From Mucilaginibacter sp. (GTDB taxonomy: Bacteria; Bacteroidota; Bacteroidia; Sphingobacteriales; Sphingobacteriaceae), in the NCBI GenBank assembly GCA_028288025.1, contig JAQBOM010000020.1:62001-126000 (forward strand): DNA of 64,000 bases. Reading direction: 5' to 3'. A program made the position numbers and the translations under genes. How positions within the stretch are numbered: position 1 is the stretch's first letter; every line of letters begins with the position of its first letter. Below are positions 1 through 7,993 of the stretch, piece by piece. The notes under the pieces are model-generated. The model had not been told where the DNA came from and did no database searches. It saw only the letters and a list, made by a program, of their open reading frames with translations.

Positions 1-641
1 TAAGCCGGAACGTAGCTTTTACGGCCACTAACACCTATCCCACCGTTACCGGTGCAACCGTGAGTGTTAGCGACACAACCGGTAAAATATTCCCCTTTGT
101 AGAGGGGCCTGCCGGAATCTATTCTATAAATTCCATGGCCGGTACGGCCGGCAGAACCTATAAAATGAATATTGCGACTAATGGGTCTGTTTATACTGCC
201 AGTTCCCAAATGCCACGGGCAGTAAAGCTTGATTCCATAACCGAGAAAGTGGATGCTTTTGATAAGAAAAATAACCGCCGGCAAATAACTGTTCATTTCC
301 AGGATCCGGCCGGCACGCCCAACCAGTATCGTTTTATATTGACCGTAAACGGCGTGGAAGTGAAGCGTATTTTCGCATTTAATGACGATTTTAGCGACGG
401 ACGATATGTCAACCTCGACCTTTTTCAAAATGATATAGATATCATTCCGGGTAATACGGTAACGGTCGAGATGCAATGCGTGGATAAAACAATTTATACC
501 TACTGGTTTACGCTAATGCGAGAGGGTAACGGGTTTGGCGGAGGCGTTGCGCCGTCGAACCCGCCGACGAATATTAAACCCGCGGCCTTAGGTTATTTTA
601 GCGCACATACGACTCAAAGTCTGATTCTTAAAGTAAACTAA
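1..641 (+). CDS. DUF4249-type protein, C-terminal part (5' end outside window)
   Basis: The reading frame is open from position 3, so the gene starts before the window. The GTG at 60 is probably internal, because the residues before it read as the same beta-rich domain. About 212 residues are visible. The pattern of a beta-sandwich segment, a G-x-Y pair, then a YTASSQMP-like stretch followed by a DSI strand resembles DUF4249. These are Bacteroidota lipoproteins usually encoded beside TonB-dependent receptors of the SusC type. No function is established for the family. The signal peptide and lipobox would lie upstream and cannot be seen. The gene converges on crcB with only 7 bases between stop codons. 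The family call is from pattern recognition. Confidence 0.7.
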   Translation, partial: SRNVAFTATNTYPTVTGATVSVSDTTGKIFPFVEGPAGIYSINSMAGTAGRTYKMNIATNGSVYTASSQMPRAVKLDSITEKVDAFDKKNNRRQITVHFQDPAGTPNQYRFILTVNGVEVKRIFAFNDDFSDGRYVNLDLFQNDIDIIPGNTVTVEMQCVDKTIYTYWFTLMREGNGFGGGVAPSNPPTNIKPAALGYFSAHTTQSLILKVN

Positions 642-648
642 TACAATG

Positions 649-1029
649 CTAAATTGCCCTTGCAATTAACACACCCCCAAAAGTTGCCAAAAGCCCTAAA
701 ACTACGCTTCCAAATGTGTAAGCAAGGAAAGTGAAGACCTGGTTGGATTCAAACAACTGTACATTTTCGTAAGAAAAAGCCGAAAAAGTAGTAAAACCGC
801 CGCAAATTCCGGTTACAAGGAATAATCGCCATTGAAGCGACGTTACGCCAAAACGGGCATCAGTAAAGTAAAACACAAAAAATCCGATCAAAAAACAGCC
901 TGTAACATTAACTAAAAATGTCCCGTAAGGAAAAGTCGAAACTACGGTGTTATTTATCCACCGGCTAACCAGATAACGGCATAAGCTGCCAATCCCGCCG
1001 CCCACAAATATTAATATCCAAATCCTCAT
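649..1029 (-). CDS. crcB: CrcB/Fluc fluoride ion channel
   Basis: A small inner-membrane protein of 126 residues, the usual length for Fluc channels, which export fluoride as antiparallel dimers. Four hydrophobic segments lie at about 1-20, 35-55, 66-90 and 98-122. Family motifs are visible: GGGIGSLCRY (residues 10-19), GTFLVN (36-41) and GICGGFTTFS (74-83), the last forming the pore and central sodium site. The first motif has Ser where Ala is common. It appears to be a single-gene homodimer type, since no second crcB copy is adjacent. The start is the ATG at 1029. A word-repeat hairpin lies immediately upstream. No fluoride riboswitch was recognised. Confidence 0.95.
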   Translation of the reverse strand: MRIWILIFVGGGIGSLCRYLVSRWINNTVVSTFPYGTFLVNVTGCFLIGFFVFYFTDARFGVTSLQWRLFLVTGICGGFTTFSAFSYENVQLFESNQVFTFLAYTFGSVVLGLLATFGGVLIARAI

Positions 1030-1049
1030 GTAATGTTGTAAAAGTTGAA

Positions 1050-1109
1050 AGGGTTGTAAACGTTATAAAGATTGTAATAATTTAAACCTTTTACAATCTC
1101 TACAACCCT
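1050..1109. repeat. Intergenic word-repeat hairpin upstream of crcB
   Basis: The left side is built from degenerate words of about nine bases around GTTGTAAA. The stretch 1050-1058 pairs with 1101-1109, and 1069-1077 pairs with 1091-1099, giving two 9-bp stems. The left arm carries a 10-base bulge and the loop is 13 bases. The gap lies between the crcB start and the ThuA gene end on the same strand, so it could act as a terminator for the ThuA gene. It belongs to the class described in the findings. Confidence 0.6.
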
Positions 1110-1130
1110 AACAACCGAATTCAATTTAAT

Positions 1131-1847
1131 TCAATTCACCCCCATCGCATATTTTATCCCGCCTAACAGATGGTTTAAATAAAGTGGATCAGCGTATGAT
1201 TCATCTGTATGGCCCAACTCGGTGTAAAACGCACGGCCTCCGTCGTATTCGTGGTACCAGCTCATGGGATGGTCGTCGCCGTTTGCACCGCCGGTGTAGG
1301 TTTTTTCATCTATTTTCATCAGCACGTGCAGTCCAGGTGCTATCCATTTAAAGTTATACCATTCGTCAAACCGGCGCCAGTCGGCTGGTAAATGTTTGGT
1401 GGCGATAAAGTTGCGGTCAATAACATGCAAAACGGCAAATTGCTGCGCCGGGTGGCTCTTAAAATAAGCGCCTACCAGGTTACCATACCACGGCCAGCCA
1501 TACTCGGTATCCGTAGCCGCGTGAACGCCTACAAATCCTCCGCCCGAGCGGATATATTTTTCAAATTCAGCTTGCTGACTATCATTCAAAACATCGCCGG
1601 TTGTACTTAAAAAAATAACAGCGGCATACTGCTTCAGGTTATCATAGGTGAATTTTTCTGAATTAGTCGTGGTATCCACATCAAAATTATTTTCATGGCC
1701 TAGTTTGATGATAGCAGGAACCCCAACGGCGATGGAATTGTGATGATATCCGGCTGTTTTGCTAAATATCAATACCCTTTTTTGCTTCGCAATAGCACTT
1801 AAGCTAATAAAGGCTAATATGCTTATAATCAGGATTTTATTTTTCAT
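1131..1847 (-). CDS. Secreted ThuA-like domain protein
   Basis: The 238-residue product has a clear signal peptide (1-20) and one ThuA-like domain, a class I glutamine amidotransferase fold. GGGFVGVHAATD (residues 102-113), followed by a conserved Trp-rich stretch around 118-125, matches the family core. ThuA was named from trehalose utilisation in rhizobia, where it acts with ThuB in a 3-keto-sugar route. In Bacteroidota, secreted ThuA proteins often sit with sugar oxidoreductases. Here the next gene upstream encodes a GMC oxidoreductase on the same strand, 132 bases away. A role in processing 3-keto sugars in the periplasm is inference. The substrate is unknown. Confidence 0.88.
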   Translation of the reverse strand: MKNKILIISILAFISLSAIAKQKRVLIFSKTAGYHHNSIAVGVPAIIKLGHENNFDVDTTTNSEKFTYDNLKQYAAVIFLSTTGDVLNDSQQAEFEKYIRSGGGFVGVHAATDTEYGWPWYGNLVGAYFKSHPAQQFAVLHVIDRNFIATKHLPADWRRFDEWYNFKWIAPGLHVLMKIDEKTYTGGANGDDHPMSWYHEYDGGRAFYTELGHTDESYADPLYLNHLLGGIKYAMGVN

Positions 1848-1979
1848 AATTTTTTATTGGTTGATTATGTGAATTGTTGATTGTGTTATTCTTTTGTTCT
1901 AAGATAGATTGCTTGATGACATAAGTGAATATTAAGTATCAATTTCGGAAACCACTCACCGCTCACTTAGTCAACCTAA

Positions 1980-3698
1980 TCAACCCAAATTCCCCTTCTT
2001 CAACTCATCCACAGCAAAATTAGCCGCCCTTGCTGTAAGCGCCATATACGTTAACGACGGGTTTTGGCAGGCTGATGATACCATTGCCGCCCCATCCGTC
2101 ACAAAAACATTTTTAGCATCCCATACCTGGTTATGCGCATTCAGTACAGATGTTTTCGGATCATGGCCCATACGCGCGGTTCCCATTTCGTGTATGCCAT
2201 CGCCAACATTATGCCCGCGGTCCCACGACGTTATATTTTTAACGCCTGCGCTTTCCAGCATAGCCTTTGCCTCTTTCACAATATCCACACGCATCTTTTT
2301 CTCATTGTCTTTTATCTCTGCGTCCATCGCCAAAATCGGCAACCCCCACTTATCCTTTCTGTGAGGATCAAGCGTTATCTTGTTTTCGTGATAAGGCAGC
2401 AATTCGCCAAAGCCACCGATGCCTATGGCCCATTGGCCCGGTTCGGTAACCGCCTCCTTAAAAGCGGCACCAACATTTAGTTCGGCCACACTTCTGCTCC
2501 ATCCTTCCCTACTTGCTCCGCCCTGGTAACCAAAACCCCGCATATAATCGCGTTTGTCGCCAAAAAGATTGGCAAAACGTACCACGTAAATGCCATTCGG
2601 CCTTCTGCCGAAGTAATATTTATCCTCAAAACCCTCAACGGTGCCGGATGCACCCAGATTATAGTGATGATCCATAATATTATGCCCCAGCTCGCCGCTG
2701 CTGCTGCCCAGCCCGCCAGGCCATATATCAGTTGCGGAGTTCATTAATACCCAGGCGCTGTTTAAGGCTGAAGCATTTACAAATACAATTTTTGCATGGT
2801 ATTCATAGGTCTGATGCGTTTCGGCATCCAAAATTTCAACACCGGTAGCTTTTTGGGTATTCTTATCATACAATATCCTTGTAACGATAGAGAACGGCCT
2901 TACGGTTAAATTTCCCGTAGCCACTGCGGCAGGTAGTGTTGATGATTGTGTGCTAAAATATCCCCCGAAAGGGCAGCCTTCCCAGCAACGGTTCCTGAAC
3001 TGGCACCTTGTTCTGCCCGGAATAGCCTCGGTTAGATTTGCGCTCCGCCCGATGATCATATGCCTTGTATTGTTATAATGCTTTTTAATACGATCAGCTA
3101 CATCCTTCTCCACACAATTCATATCCATAGGCTTCAAAAAATGACCATCCGGCAACTGTGGCAGACCCTCTTTTGAACCATTCACACCAGCAAATTTTTC
3201 CACATGGTCGTACCATGGCGCCAGGTCTTTATACCGTATTGGCCAGTCAATCGCCCAGCCATCTTTTAAATTCGCCTCAAAATCAAAATCGCTCCAGCGG
3301 TAACTCTGCCGGCCCCATAAAATAGAGCGGCCGCCCAGTTGATAGGATCGCCACCAGTTAAAAGGTTTGATTTCGGTGTATGGCGCATCCTGTTCGTTGG
3401 TCCAATAATCCATGATAGGTTCTGTAGCGCCCCAGCCGCGTGAAATAACCGGCCGTACTTTTCGCTGTGCTTGTGTCGGACTTCCGCGGTGCTCAAATTC
3501 CCATGGGTTTTTCGCCGCGGATTTATAGTCTTTTAAATGCTCGAAATTGCGGCCGCGCTCCAGCATGATGGTTTTTAAGCCACGTTCGGTTAATTCCTTA
3601 GCGGCCCATCCACCGCTGATCCCCGAGCCGATAACAATAGCATCGTACGTATTATTGGCCTTAGCCTTACCGTTAATGTTGGTAGTATCTGCTAACAT
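1980..3698 (-). CDS. GMC family FAD-dependent oxidoreductase
   Basis: A 572-residue flavoprotein of the glucose-methanol-choline family. The ADP-binding GSGISGG motif is at residues 24-30. A GGRSILWGRQSYRW segment typical of bacterial membrane-associated sugar dehydrogenases follows in the first third. The C-terminal domain carries an HEMGTARMG motif and a later NPSLT motif, which supply the usual His and Asn of the active site. No signal peptide is obvious, and a Tat motif was not seen. Relatives are often paired with a gluconate 2-dehydrogenase subunit 3 gene, which is absent here; a ThuA gene lies downstream instead. Oxidation of a sugar or glycoside hydroxyl is the likely reaction, with unknown substrate. 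Confidence 0.92.
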   Translation of the reverse strand: MLADTTNINGKAKANNTYDAIVIGSGISGGWAAKELTERGLKTIMLERGRNFEHLKDYKSAAKNPWEFEHRGSPTQAQRKVRPVISRGWGATEPIMDYWTNEQDAPYTEIKPFNWWRSYQLGGRSILWGRQSYRWSDFDFEANLKDGWAIDWPIRYKDLAPWYDHVEKFAGVNGSKEGLPQLPDGHFLKPMDMNCVEKDVADRIKKHYNNTRHMIIGRSANLTEAIPGRTRCQFRNRCWEGCPFGGYFSTQSSTLPAAVATGNLTVRPFSIVTRILYDKNTQKATGVEILDAETHQTYEYHAKIVFVNASALNSAWVLMNSATDIWPGGLGSSSGELGHNIMDHHYNLGASGTVEGFEDKYYFGRRPNGIYVVRFANLFGDKRDYMRGFGYQGGASREGWSRSVAELNVGAAFKEAVTEPGQWAIGIGGFGELLPYHENKITLDPHRKDKWGLPILAMDAEIKDNEKKMRVDIVKEAKAMLESAGVKNITSWDRGHNVGDGIHEMGTARMGHDPKTSVLNAHNQVWDAKNVFVTDGAAMVSSACQNPSLTYMALTARAANFAVDELKKGNLG

Positions 3699-4136
3699 AA
3701 TGAAATGATTGAGCGGAAGGTGAATAATTGGTTATACAATAATATTAATTAATGCTACTATTAGCAAGTAATAATTGTGACGGCAACAATTAAACTTAAA
3801 TGAAAAGGATTCCCCATCCTTTCTATGGCTTGCAATAGGGTGACCTAGCGAGTCAAAGTCTGGTCCAAAGGAGTCCTTTGGAGGTGAGTTAACTCTCCAC
3901 CACGTAAACCGCCTTCCTTGCATTGCATATAAACTCACCCTGACTGCGCTACGCTGGTCGACCTCTCTATGGTAAACCATAAAGACAGTAATTCAATAAA
4001 TATAATATTTCTTTTTCCCTCCCCTCTTTTCCGCTTGCGGAAGAGAGGGTGGTCGAGCGAAGCGATGACCGGGTGAGTTAACTCTGCGCCACGTAAATCA
4101 TCCGAATTTTAGTAATTTGCCATCATATTCGATCCG
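3699..4136. repeat. 438-base gap with a duplicated 26-base repeat and no convincing gene
   Basis: The gap lies between divergent genes. A 26-base word is present directly repeated at 3883-3908 and 4072-4097, differing at about three positions. Around both copies lie fragments such as GGTCGACC and GGTCGAGCGAAGCG that look like pieces of a dispersed element. A minus-strand open frame at 3732-3980 is composed of this repeat material and resembles no protein family, so it is not called. Promoters for both flanking genes must lie here, but none could be placed with confidence. Confidence 0.6.
4022..4049. repeat. Short strong stem-loop
   Basis: Positions 4022-4034 pair with 4037-4049 with 12 of 13 matches and a two-base loop. 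It sits between the two copies of the 26-base repeat. Its polypyrimidine/GCGG composition resembles the core of dispersed Bacteroidota intergenic repeats. It could form in either strand. Confidence 0.6.
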
Positions 4137-4661
4137 ATGAGCATCCCAACCTATGGCGTACAGGACATAAAGAAAGAAATTCAGCACTTGTCGCAGGAAC
4201 AAGTAGCAGATTTATTCCTACGCCTGGTGCGCTATAAAAAAGAAAACAAGGAACTGGCCGCTTATTTATTGTTCGACGCTGATAACGAACAAGCCTTTAT
4301 TGAAAAGGTAAAAGGCGAAGTCGGCTTTATGTTTAGCCAGCTGCCGTCGCAAAGTTACCTGGCGGCCAAATACATGCGTAAAATATTAAGGCTGATAGCC
4401 AAATACAACAAGTTTATCGGCTCAAAACAAGCGGAGATCGAATTGCTTATAAACTTTTGCTATAATTACCTGCACTATACCGACAGGCGGTTATCCTATA
4501 AGCCATTACGTCTGATACTGACTCGCCAGCTCGAAAAAATACGCGGCCTGATAGCTAAACTGCACGAGGACTTGCAATTTGATTACACACAGGACTATAA
4601 TACATTACATGCGGAAGCCGAAAAGAAACTGCCCTGGTTATACAGAAACGATTTGCTGTAA
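4137..4661 (+). CDS. Conserved hypothetical protein, helical
   Basis: A 174-residue protein, predicted cytoplasmic, with no signal peptide or membrane segment. It is rich in Lys, Leu, Glu and Tyr and looks largely helical, with charged heptad-like stretches around residues 10-60 and 80-150. I do not recognise the family. It is the first gene of a plus-strand run that continues with an ECF sigma factor 43 bases downstream, so the two may be co-transcribed. Codon use looks like that of its neighbours. No function is proposed. Confidence 0.75.
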   Translation: MSIPTYGVQDIKKEIQHLSQEQVADLFLRLVRYKKENKELAAYLLFDADNEQAFIEKVKGEVGFMFSQLPSQSYLAAKYMRKILRLIAKYNKFIGSKQAEIELLINFCYNYLHYTDRRLSYKPLRLILTRQLEKIRGLIAKLHEDLQFDYTQDYNTLHAEAEKKLPWLYRNDLL

Positions 4662-4704
4662 CATCCGGGGTGTTTAAACGTCTAACAAATAAAATTAACT
4701 GATA

Positions 4705-5202
4705 GTGGCAGATAAAGAAGCAGCTTTTAAGAAAATTTATGAAGCCAATTCAAAAAAGATCTACCATTTATGCTATGGTTATACTGGTGATGACGATGCT
4801 GCGAGCGACCTTTTACAGGAAACCTTTTTAAAAGTTTGGCAAAACCTCGATAAATTCCGCAACCAGGCGATGATATCCACCTGGATTTACCGCATTGCTG
4901 TAAATACGTGTTTAACCTACCTGCGATCCGAAAAGCGGCAGGCCAAGGATGAGCTGACGCCATTTATATCCGAAAATAAAAAGGAAGAACTATCGGAAAA
5001 AAATGAGCAGGTAGCCTTGCTCTATAAATGCATATCAAAACTGGAAGAATCGGAAAGAATTATTATTACGCTGGTACTTGATGAAGTGCCATACCCCGAA
5101 ATTGCTGAAGTTTCGGGTATATCAGAGGGGAATTTGAGAGTGAAAATACATCGCATTAAACAAAAGCTAACAGAATTATACAACCACTATGAAAGAGTTT
5201 GA
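4705..5202 (+). CDS. ECF-type RNA polymerase sigma factor
   Basis: A 165-residue sigma-70 family factor of ECF length. Region 2 covers about residues 8-75, with DDAASDLLQETFLKVW and a WIYRIAVNTC segment. Region 4 covers about 105-160, including a helix-turn-helix PYPEIAEVSGISEGN. The start is a GTG at 4705; no ATG lies at a suitable place. The stop overlaps the start of the next gene by 14 bases, which implies translational coupling with that membrane protein. No recognisable anti-sigma domain is encoded nearby, so regulation is unclear. Confidence 0.93.
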   Translation: MADKEAAFKKIYEANSKKIYHLCYGYTGDDDAASDLLQETFLKVWQNLDKFRNQAMISTWIYRIAVNTCLTYLRSEKRQAKDELTPFISENKKEELSEKNEQVALLYKCISKLEESERIIITLVLDEVPYPEIAEVSGISEGNLRVKIHRIKQKLTELYNHYERV

Positions 5203-5779
5203 GCACTTGATGTCGGTTTGGCAGGGACAGCCAAAACCCGACAAGCTTTCGGTGGATGAAGCGCTGAAGCAGGTAAAGAAGGGGATACGCGGCATAACCA
5301 CTAAACTATATTGGGGTATTGTGGCAATGATAGCGTTGATAGCCTGCGCGTTTATTATTACGTTCTTTTTCGCTTTCCGCTCTCCGGCAACCACAACGGG
5401 CATATTGATCATTTTGATCACCATGCTCATGTATCTTTCACTCATTATAAGGCATTATCATATTCTCAATAAGCACGACCTGACCCAAAACCCTGCCGAA
5501 TACCTGGATACCCTAAAAGAATACCAAAGGAACCGGAGTAAAGTGGTGGGCTGGTTTTACTATGTTTTCATGTTGCTCATCAGTACCGGCCTTGCGCTGT
5601 ATTTTATCGAGGTTCTGGAAAGGGCGCCCCTGTATTTTAAGCTCATTACCTACGGTTCAACCGTCATTTGGTTCCTGTTTATTACGCTGTACGTAAAGCC
5701 CCGTATGTTTAAAAACGAAGAGGAAAAGCTTAATTTAATGATTGACAGGTTGATACGCTTGCAGGAACAATTTGACTAA
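5189..5779 (+). CDS. Membrane protein coupled to ECF sigma factor
   Basis: A 196-residue protein with a soluble N-terminus of about 40 residues and four hydrophobic segments, near 41-63, 69-87, 122-141 and 149-168, then a charged C-terminal tail. Its start overlaps the end of the sigma factor gene by 14 bases. The position, and the cytoplasmic N-terminal stretch before the first membrane helix, are what would be expected of an anti-sigma factor. However, no zinc-binding HxxxCxxC motif of the ZAS type is present. A role in controlling the sigma factor is inference from coupling only. Confidence 0.82.
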   Translation: MKEFEHLMSVWQGQPKPDKLSVDEALKQVKKGIRGITTKLYWGIVAMIALIACAFIITFFFAFRSPATTTGILIILITMLMYLSLIIRHYHILNKHDLTQNPAEYLDTLKEYQRNRSKVVGWFYYVFMLLISTGLALYFIEVLERAPLYFKLITYGSTVIWFLFITLYVKPRMFKNEEEKLNLMIDRLIRLQEQFD

Positions 5780-5845
5780 ATTAATTGAAGATTTTTTGAT
5801 TTTAGAATTTGAAGATTGTTATTCTTGCACTAATTTTCAAATTAT

Positions 5846-6358
5846 ATGGTTACTCTCAGAAAGGTTGAATTGGATGAAGCCGGATTATTGCTCGACTTCA
5901 GCAAAAAAACTTTTTACGATTTCTTTGCCCATTTAAACGAACCTGCCAATATCGAAGCCTATGCTTTGGTTGCATTTACGCCTCAAAAAATGCAGGAAGA
6001 GTTATCCAACCCTAATTCCGAATTTTATTTTGCCATGCTCAATGGACAGGTTGCAGGCTATCTTAAGCTCAATTTCGCTGATGCACAAACCGAGTTCCGG
6101 GATGAAAAGGCTTTGGAGGTAGAACGGATATACGTTTCCGGTGAGCATCACGGGAAGCATATTGGCCGCCAGCTTTTAAAGTTTGCGGTCGACACCGCTA
6201 TAAACAGGCAACTCGATTACGTATGGCTGGGCGTTTGGGAGCATAATTATAAAGCCATCGGCTTTTATCAGCATCATGGTTTCGAAGTATTCAGCAGTCA
6301 CGAATTTTTATTGGGCGATGATCGGCAGATTGATCTGCTGATGAGGAGGATGTTATAA
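5846..6358 (+). CDS. GNAT N-acetyltransferase, PaiA-like
   Basis: A 170-residue single-domain GNAT protein. It resembles Bacillus PaiA along its whole length: a TFYDFFAHLNEPAN segment near the start, LEVERIYVSGEHHGKHIG as the acetyl-CoA loop region, and VWLGVWEHNYKAIGFYQHHGF near the end. PaiA acetylates spermidine and related polyamines using acetyl-CoA. The similarity supports a polyamine or small-amine substrate, but this is not certain. The gene stands alone, followed by a 306-base repeat-bearing gap. Confidence 0.88.
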   Translation: MVTLRKVELDEAGLLLDFSKKTFYDFFAHLNEPANIEAYALVAFTPQKMQEELSNPNSEFYFAMLNGQVAGYLKLNFADAQTEFRDEKALEVERIYVSGEHHGKHIGRQLLKFAVDTAINRQLDYVWLGVWEHNYKAIGFYQHHGFEVFSSHEFLLGDDRQIDLLMRRML

Positions 6359-6387
6359 ACCTATAACGCGTATGTCGTGGAGGCACT

Positions 6388-6526
6388 CGAACCATTGGCG
6401 GGCAAGGGCCTTTACGCACGCTTCGAGAAATTACTCACGACTTATTTGTTCTCGAACAAAACTAAGGTGTCATGGTGAACCCCGTCGAACCATAGTGGGC
6501 AAAGGCCTTTACGCGCACACTTCGAG
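6388..6526. repeat. Direct repeat pair of about 40 bases in a 306-base gap
   Basis: A unit beginning CGAACCAT, with a GGCCTTTACGC core and ending CTTCGAG, occurs at 6388-6427 and 6486-6526 with about 85 percent identity by eye. The second copy is flanked by GGTGTCATGG on one side and a CAGTGTGACA-like end on the other, which looks like a decayed terminal inverted repeat. The whole gap from 6359 to 6664 holds no supportable gene. A promoter for the hydrolase at 6665 must lie near its right end. Confidence 0.6.
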
Positions 6527-6664
6527 CACCTCAGTGTGACATCCTTTTTGCTTCAGGGTAACCGTCCGTCCGTTTTTAGGTGCGACAGGTCCGACAGATA
6601 ATAAAACAGCGCGCACGGTGAAAAAGTCGGGTAACTCGTTCAAAAATTTTCTCTATTTTGCGCT

Positions 6665-7870
6665 ATGAAAAGACTACTCCTGCTAGTTACCCTGGTACTG
6701 GCAACTCATATTACCTATTGCCAGAAAACAAGTGAAACCGCCGATTATTTCCCACCATATAATGCATGGCAGCACCAATCGCCGCAGGCTTTGGGGCTTA
6801 GAGATAGTTCTTTACAAAATGCCATCCGGTTTGCCATCAGCCATGAGGTAAATGCTTCGCGCGATGGCGAGATCTCGCAATTTCAGAGCTTTGGCAAAGA
6901 GCCATTTAACAGCATACTTGGCCCGGTCACTGAGCGCGGCGATCCCGCAGGTATTATCATCTACAAAGGCTATATCGTTGCCCAATGGGGCGATCCCAAT
7001 CGCATGGATATCGTCAACAGCGTTACAAAAAGTTTCCTGTCATCCGTAATAGGCATAGCAGTCGATCGCGGTATGATCAAAAGCACTGCTGATACTGTTT
7101 CCCGTTATCTCCCACCGATTGAAGTTTATAAGCCTGATGCAGTCGGCAATAACGAGATCATTTACCCTTTCGCATCAGCGCATAACAAAAGACTTACCTG
7201 GGAAGTAATGCTGCGCCAAACCAGCGACTGGGATGGAACCCTTTGGGGTAAACCCGATTGGGCCGACCGCCCGCAAGGCGATATAACGCAATATAAGCTC
7301 CGTAAACGCAACGAACCCGGTACCACGTGGAAATATAATGACGTACGCGTAAACGCCCTTGCTTTGGCTGCTACCTGCGTGTGGCGCAAACCTTTGCCGG
7401 CGGTGTTAAAGGAAAATATCATGGACCCCATTGGCGCTTCAACGACCTGGCGTTGGTTCGGCTATAAAAACTCGTGGATCGTATTAGATGGGCAGATCGT
7501 TCAATCCGTAAGCGGCGGCGGCCATTGGGGCGGCGGCATTTTCATGAACGCCTACGACCTGGCGCGCTTTGGCCTGCTAACCATGCACCACGGCAACTGG
7601 AACGGAAAACAAATCATCAGCCGCCAATGGGTCGATAAGGCTTTAACGCCAACCACGGCCAATACAGGTTATGGCTATATGAACTGGTTTTTAAATACCA
7701 ACAAAAAGCTGCTCCCCTCCGCCCCCGAAAAAGCATGGGTACATATCGGTAACGGCACCAACATGATCTACTGCGACCCGGAAAACAACCTGGTGGTTGT
7801 AGCCCGCTGGATAGACCAAAAAGCCATGGATGGGTTGGTTAAACATGTGCTGGCAGCGGTGGGTAAATAA
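6665..7870 (+). CDS. Secreted serine hydrolase, beta-lactamase/class C fold
   Basis: A 401-residue protein with a signal peptide (1-20, cleavage near Cys-Gln). The catalytic SxxK motif is SVTK at residues 119-122. The Y-x-N-like element is YND at 224-226, and a HIG segment near the C-terminus stands for the third (KTG-type) motif. This is the architecture of the Beta-lactamase (PF00144) family, which includes class C beta-lactamases, esterases and D-aminopeptidases. Asp instead of Asn in the second motif, and the genome context, argue for a peptidase or esterase rather than a resistance enzyme. It is likely periplasmic or surface-exposed. The substrate is unknown. Confidence 0.88.
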   Translation: MKRLLLLVTLVLATHITYCQKTSETADYFPPYNAWQHQSPQALGLRDSSLQNAIRFAISHEVNASRDGEISQFQSFGKEPFNSILGPVTERGDPAGIIIYKGYIVAQWGDPNRMDIVNSVTKSFLSSVIGIAVDRGMIKSTADTVSRYLPPIEVYKPDAVGNNEIIYPFASAHNKRLTWEVMLRQTSDWDGTLWGKPDWADRPQGDITQYKLRKRNEPGTTWKYNDVRVNALALAATCVWRKPLPAVLKENIMDPIGASTTWRWFGYKNSWIVLDGQIVQSVSGGGHWGGGIFMNAYDLARFGLLTMHHGNWNGKQIISRQWVDKALTPTTANTGYGYMNWFLNTNKKLLPSAPEKAWVHIGNGTNMIYCDPENNLVVVARWIDQKAMDGLVKHVLAAVGK

Positions 7871-7877
7871 ACAGTTT

Positions 7878-7982
7878 GTCATTGCAAGCGATAGCGCGGC
7901 AATCTCGTCGCTAATGCACGACGCCAATGCATAACGCAATGCACGACGACGAGATTGCTTCGTCGTTCCTCCTCGCAATGAC
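7878..7982. repeat. Dispersed palindromic element, GTCATTGC-ended
   Basis: The element begins GTCATTGCAAGCG and ends CCTCGCAATGAC. A GCAATCTCGTCG stretch near the left end has its complement around 7947-7957. The centre has three copies of a word AATGCACGACG (one degenerate). It separates the convergent serine hydrolase and dinB genes and has the same end sequence as the element at 9894-10044. This points to a mobile or amplified repeat family with no protein of its own. Confidence 0.75.
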
Positions 7983-7993
7983 AAAAGGTTTTT

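Noticed and set aside
1030..1130. Fluoride riboswitch upstream of crcB
   Set aside because: The region forms a word-repeat hairpin and lacks the conserved pseudoknot pattern of crcB riboswitches.
3732..3980. Minus-strand open frame of 82 codons upstream of the GMC gene
   Set aside because: It is composed of dispersed repeat sequence and low-complexity residues and matches no family.
5176..5445. Minus-strand open frame across the sigma factor/membrane protein junction
   Set aside because: It is antisense to two well-supported genes and has no recognisable domain.
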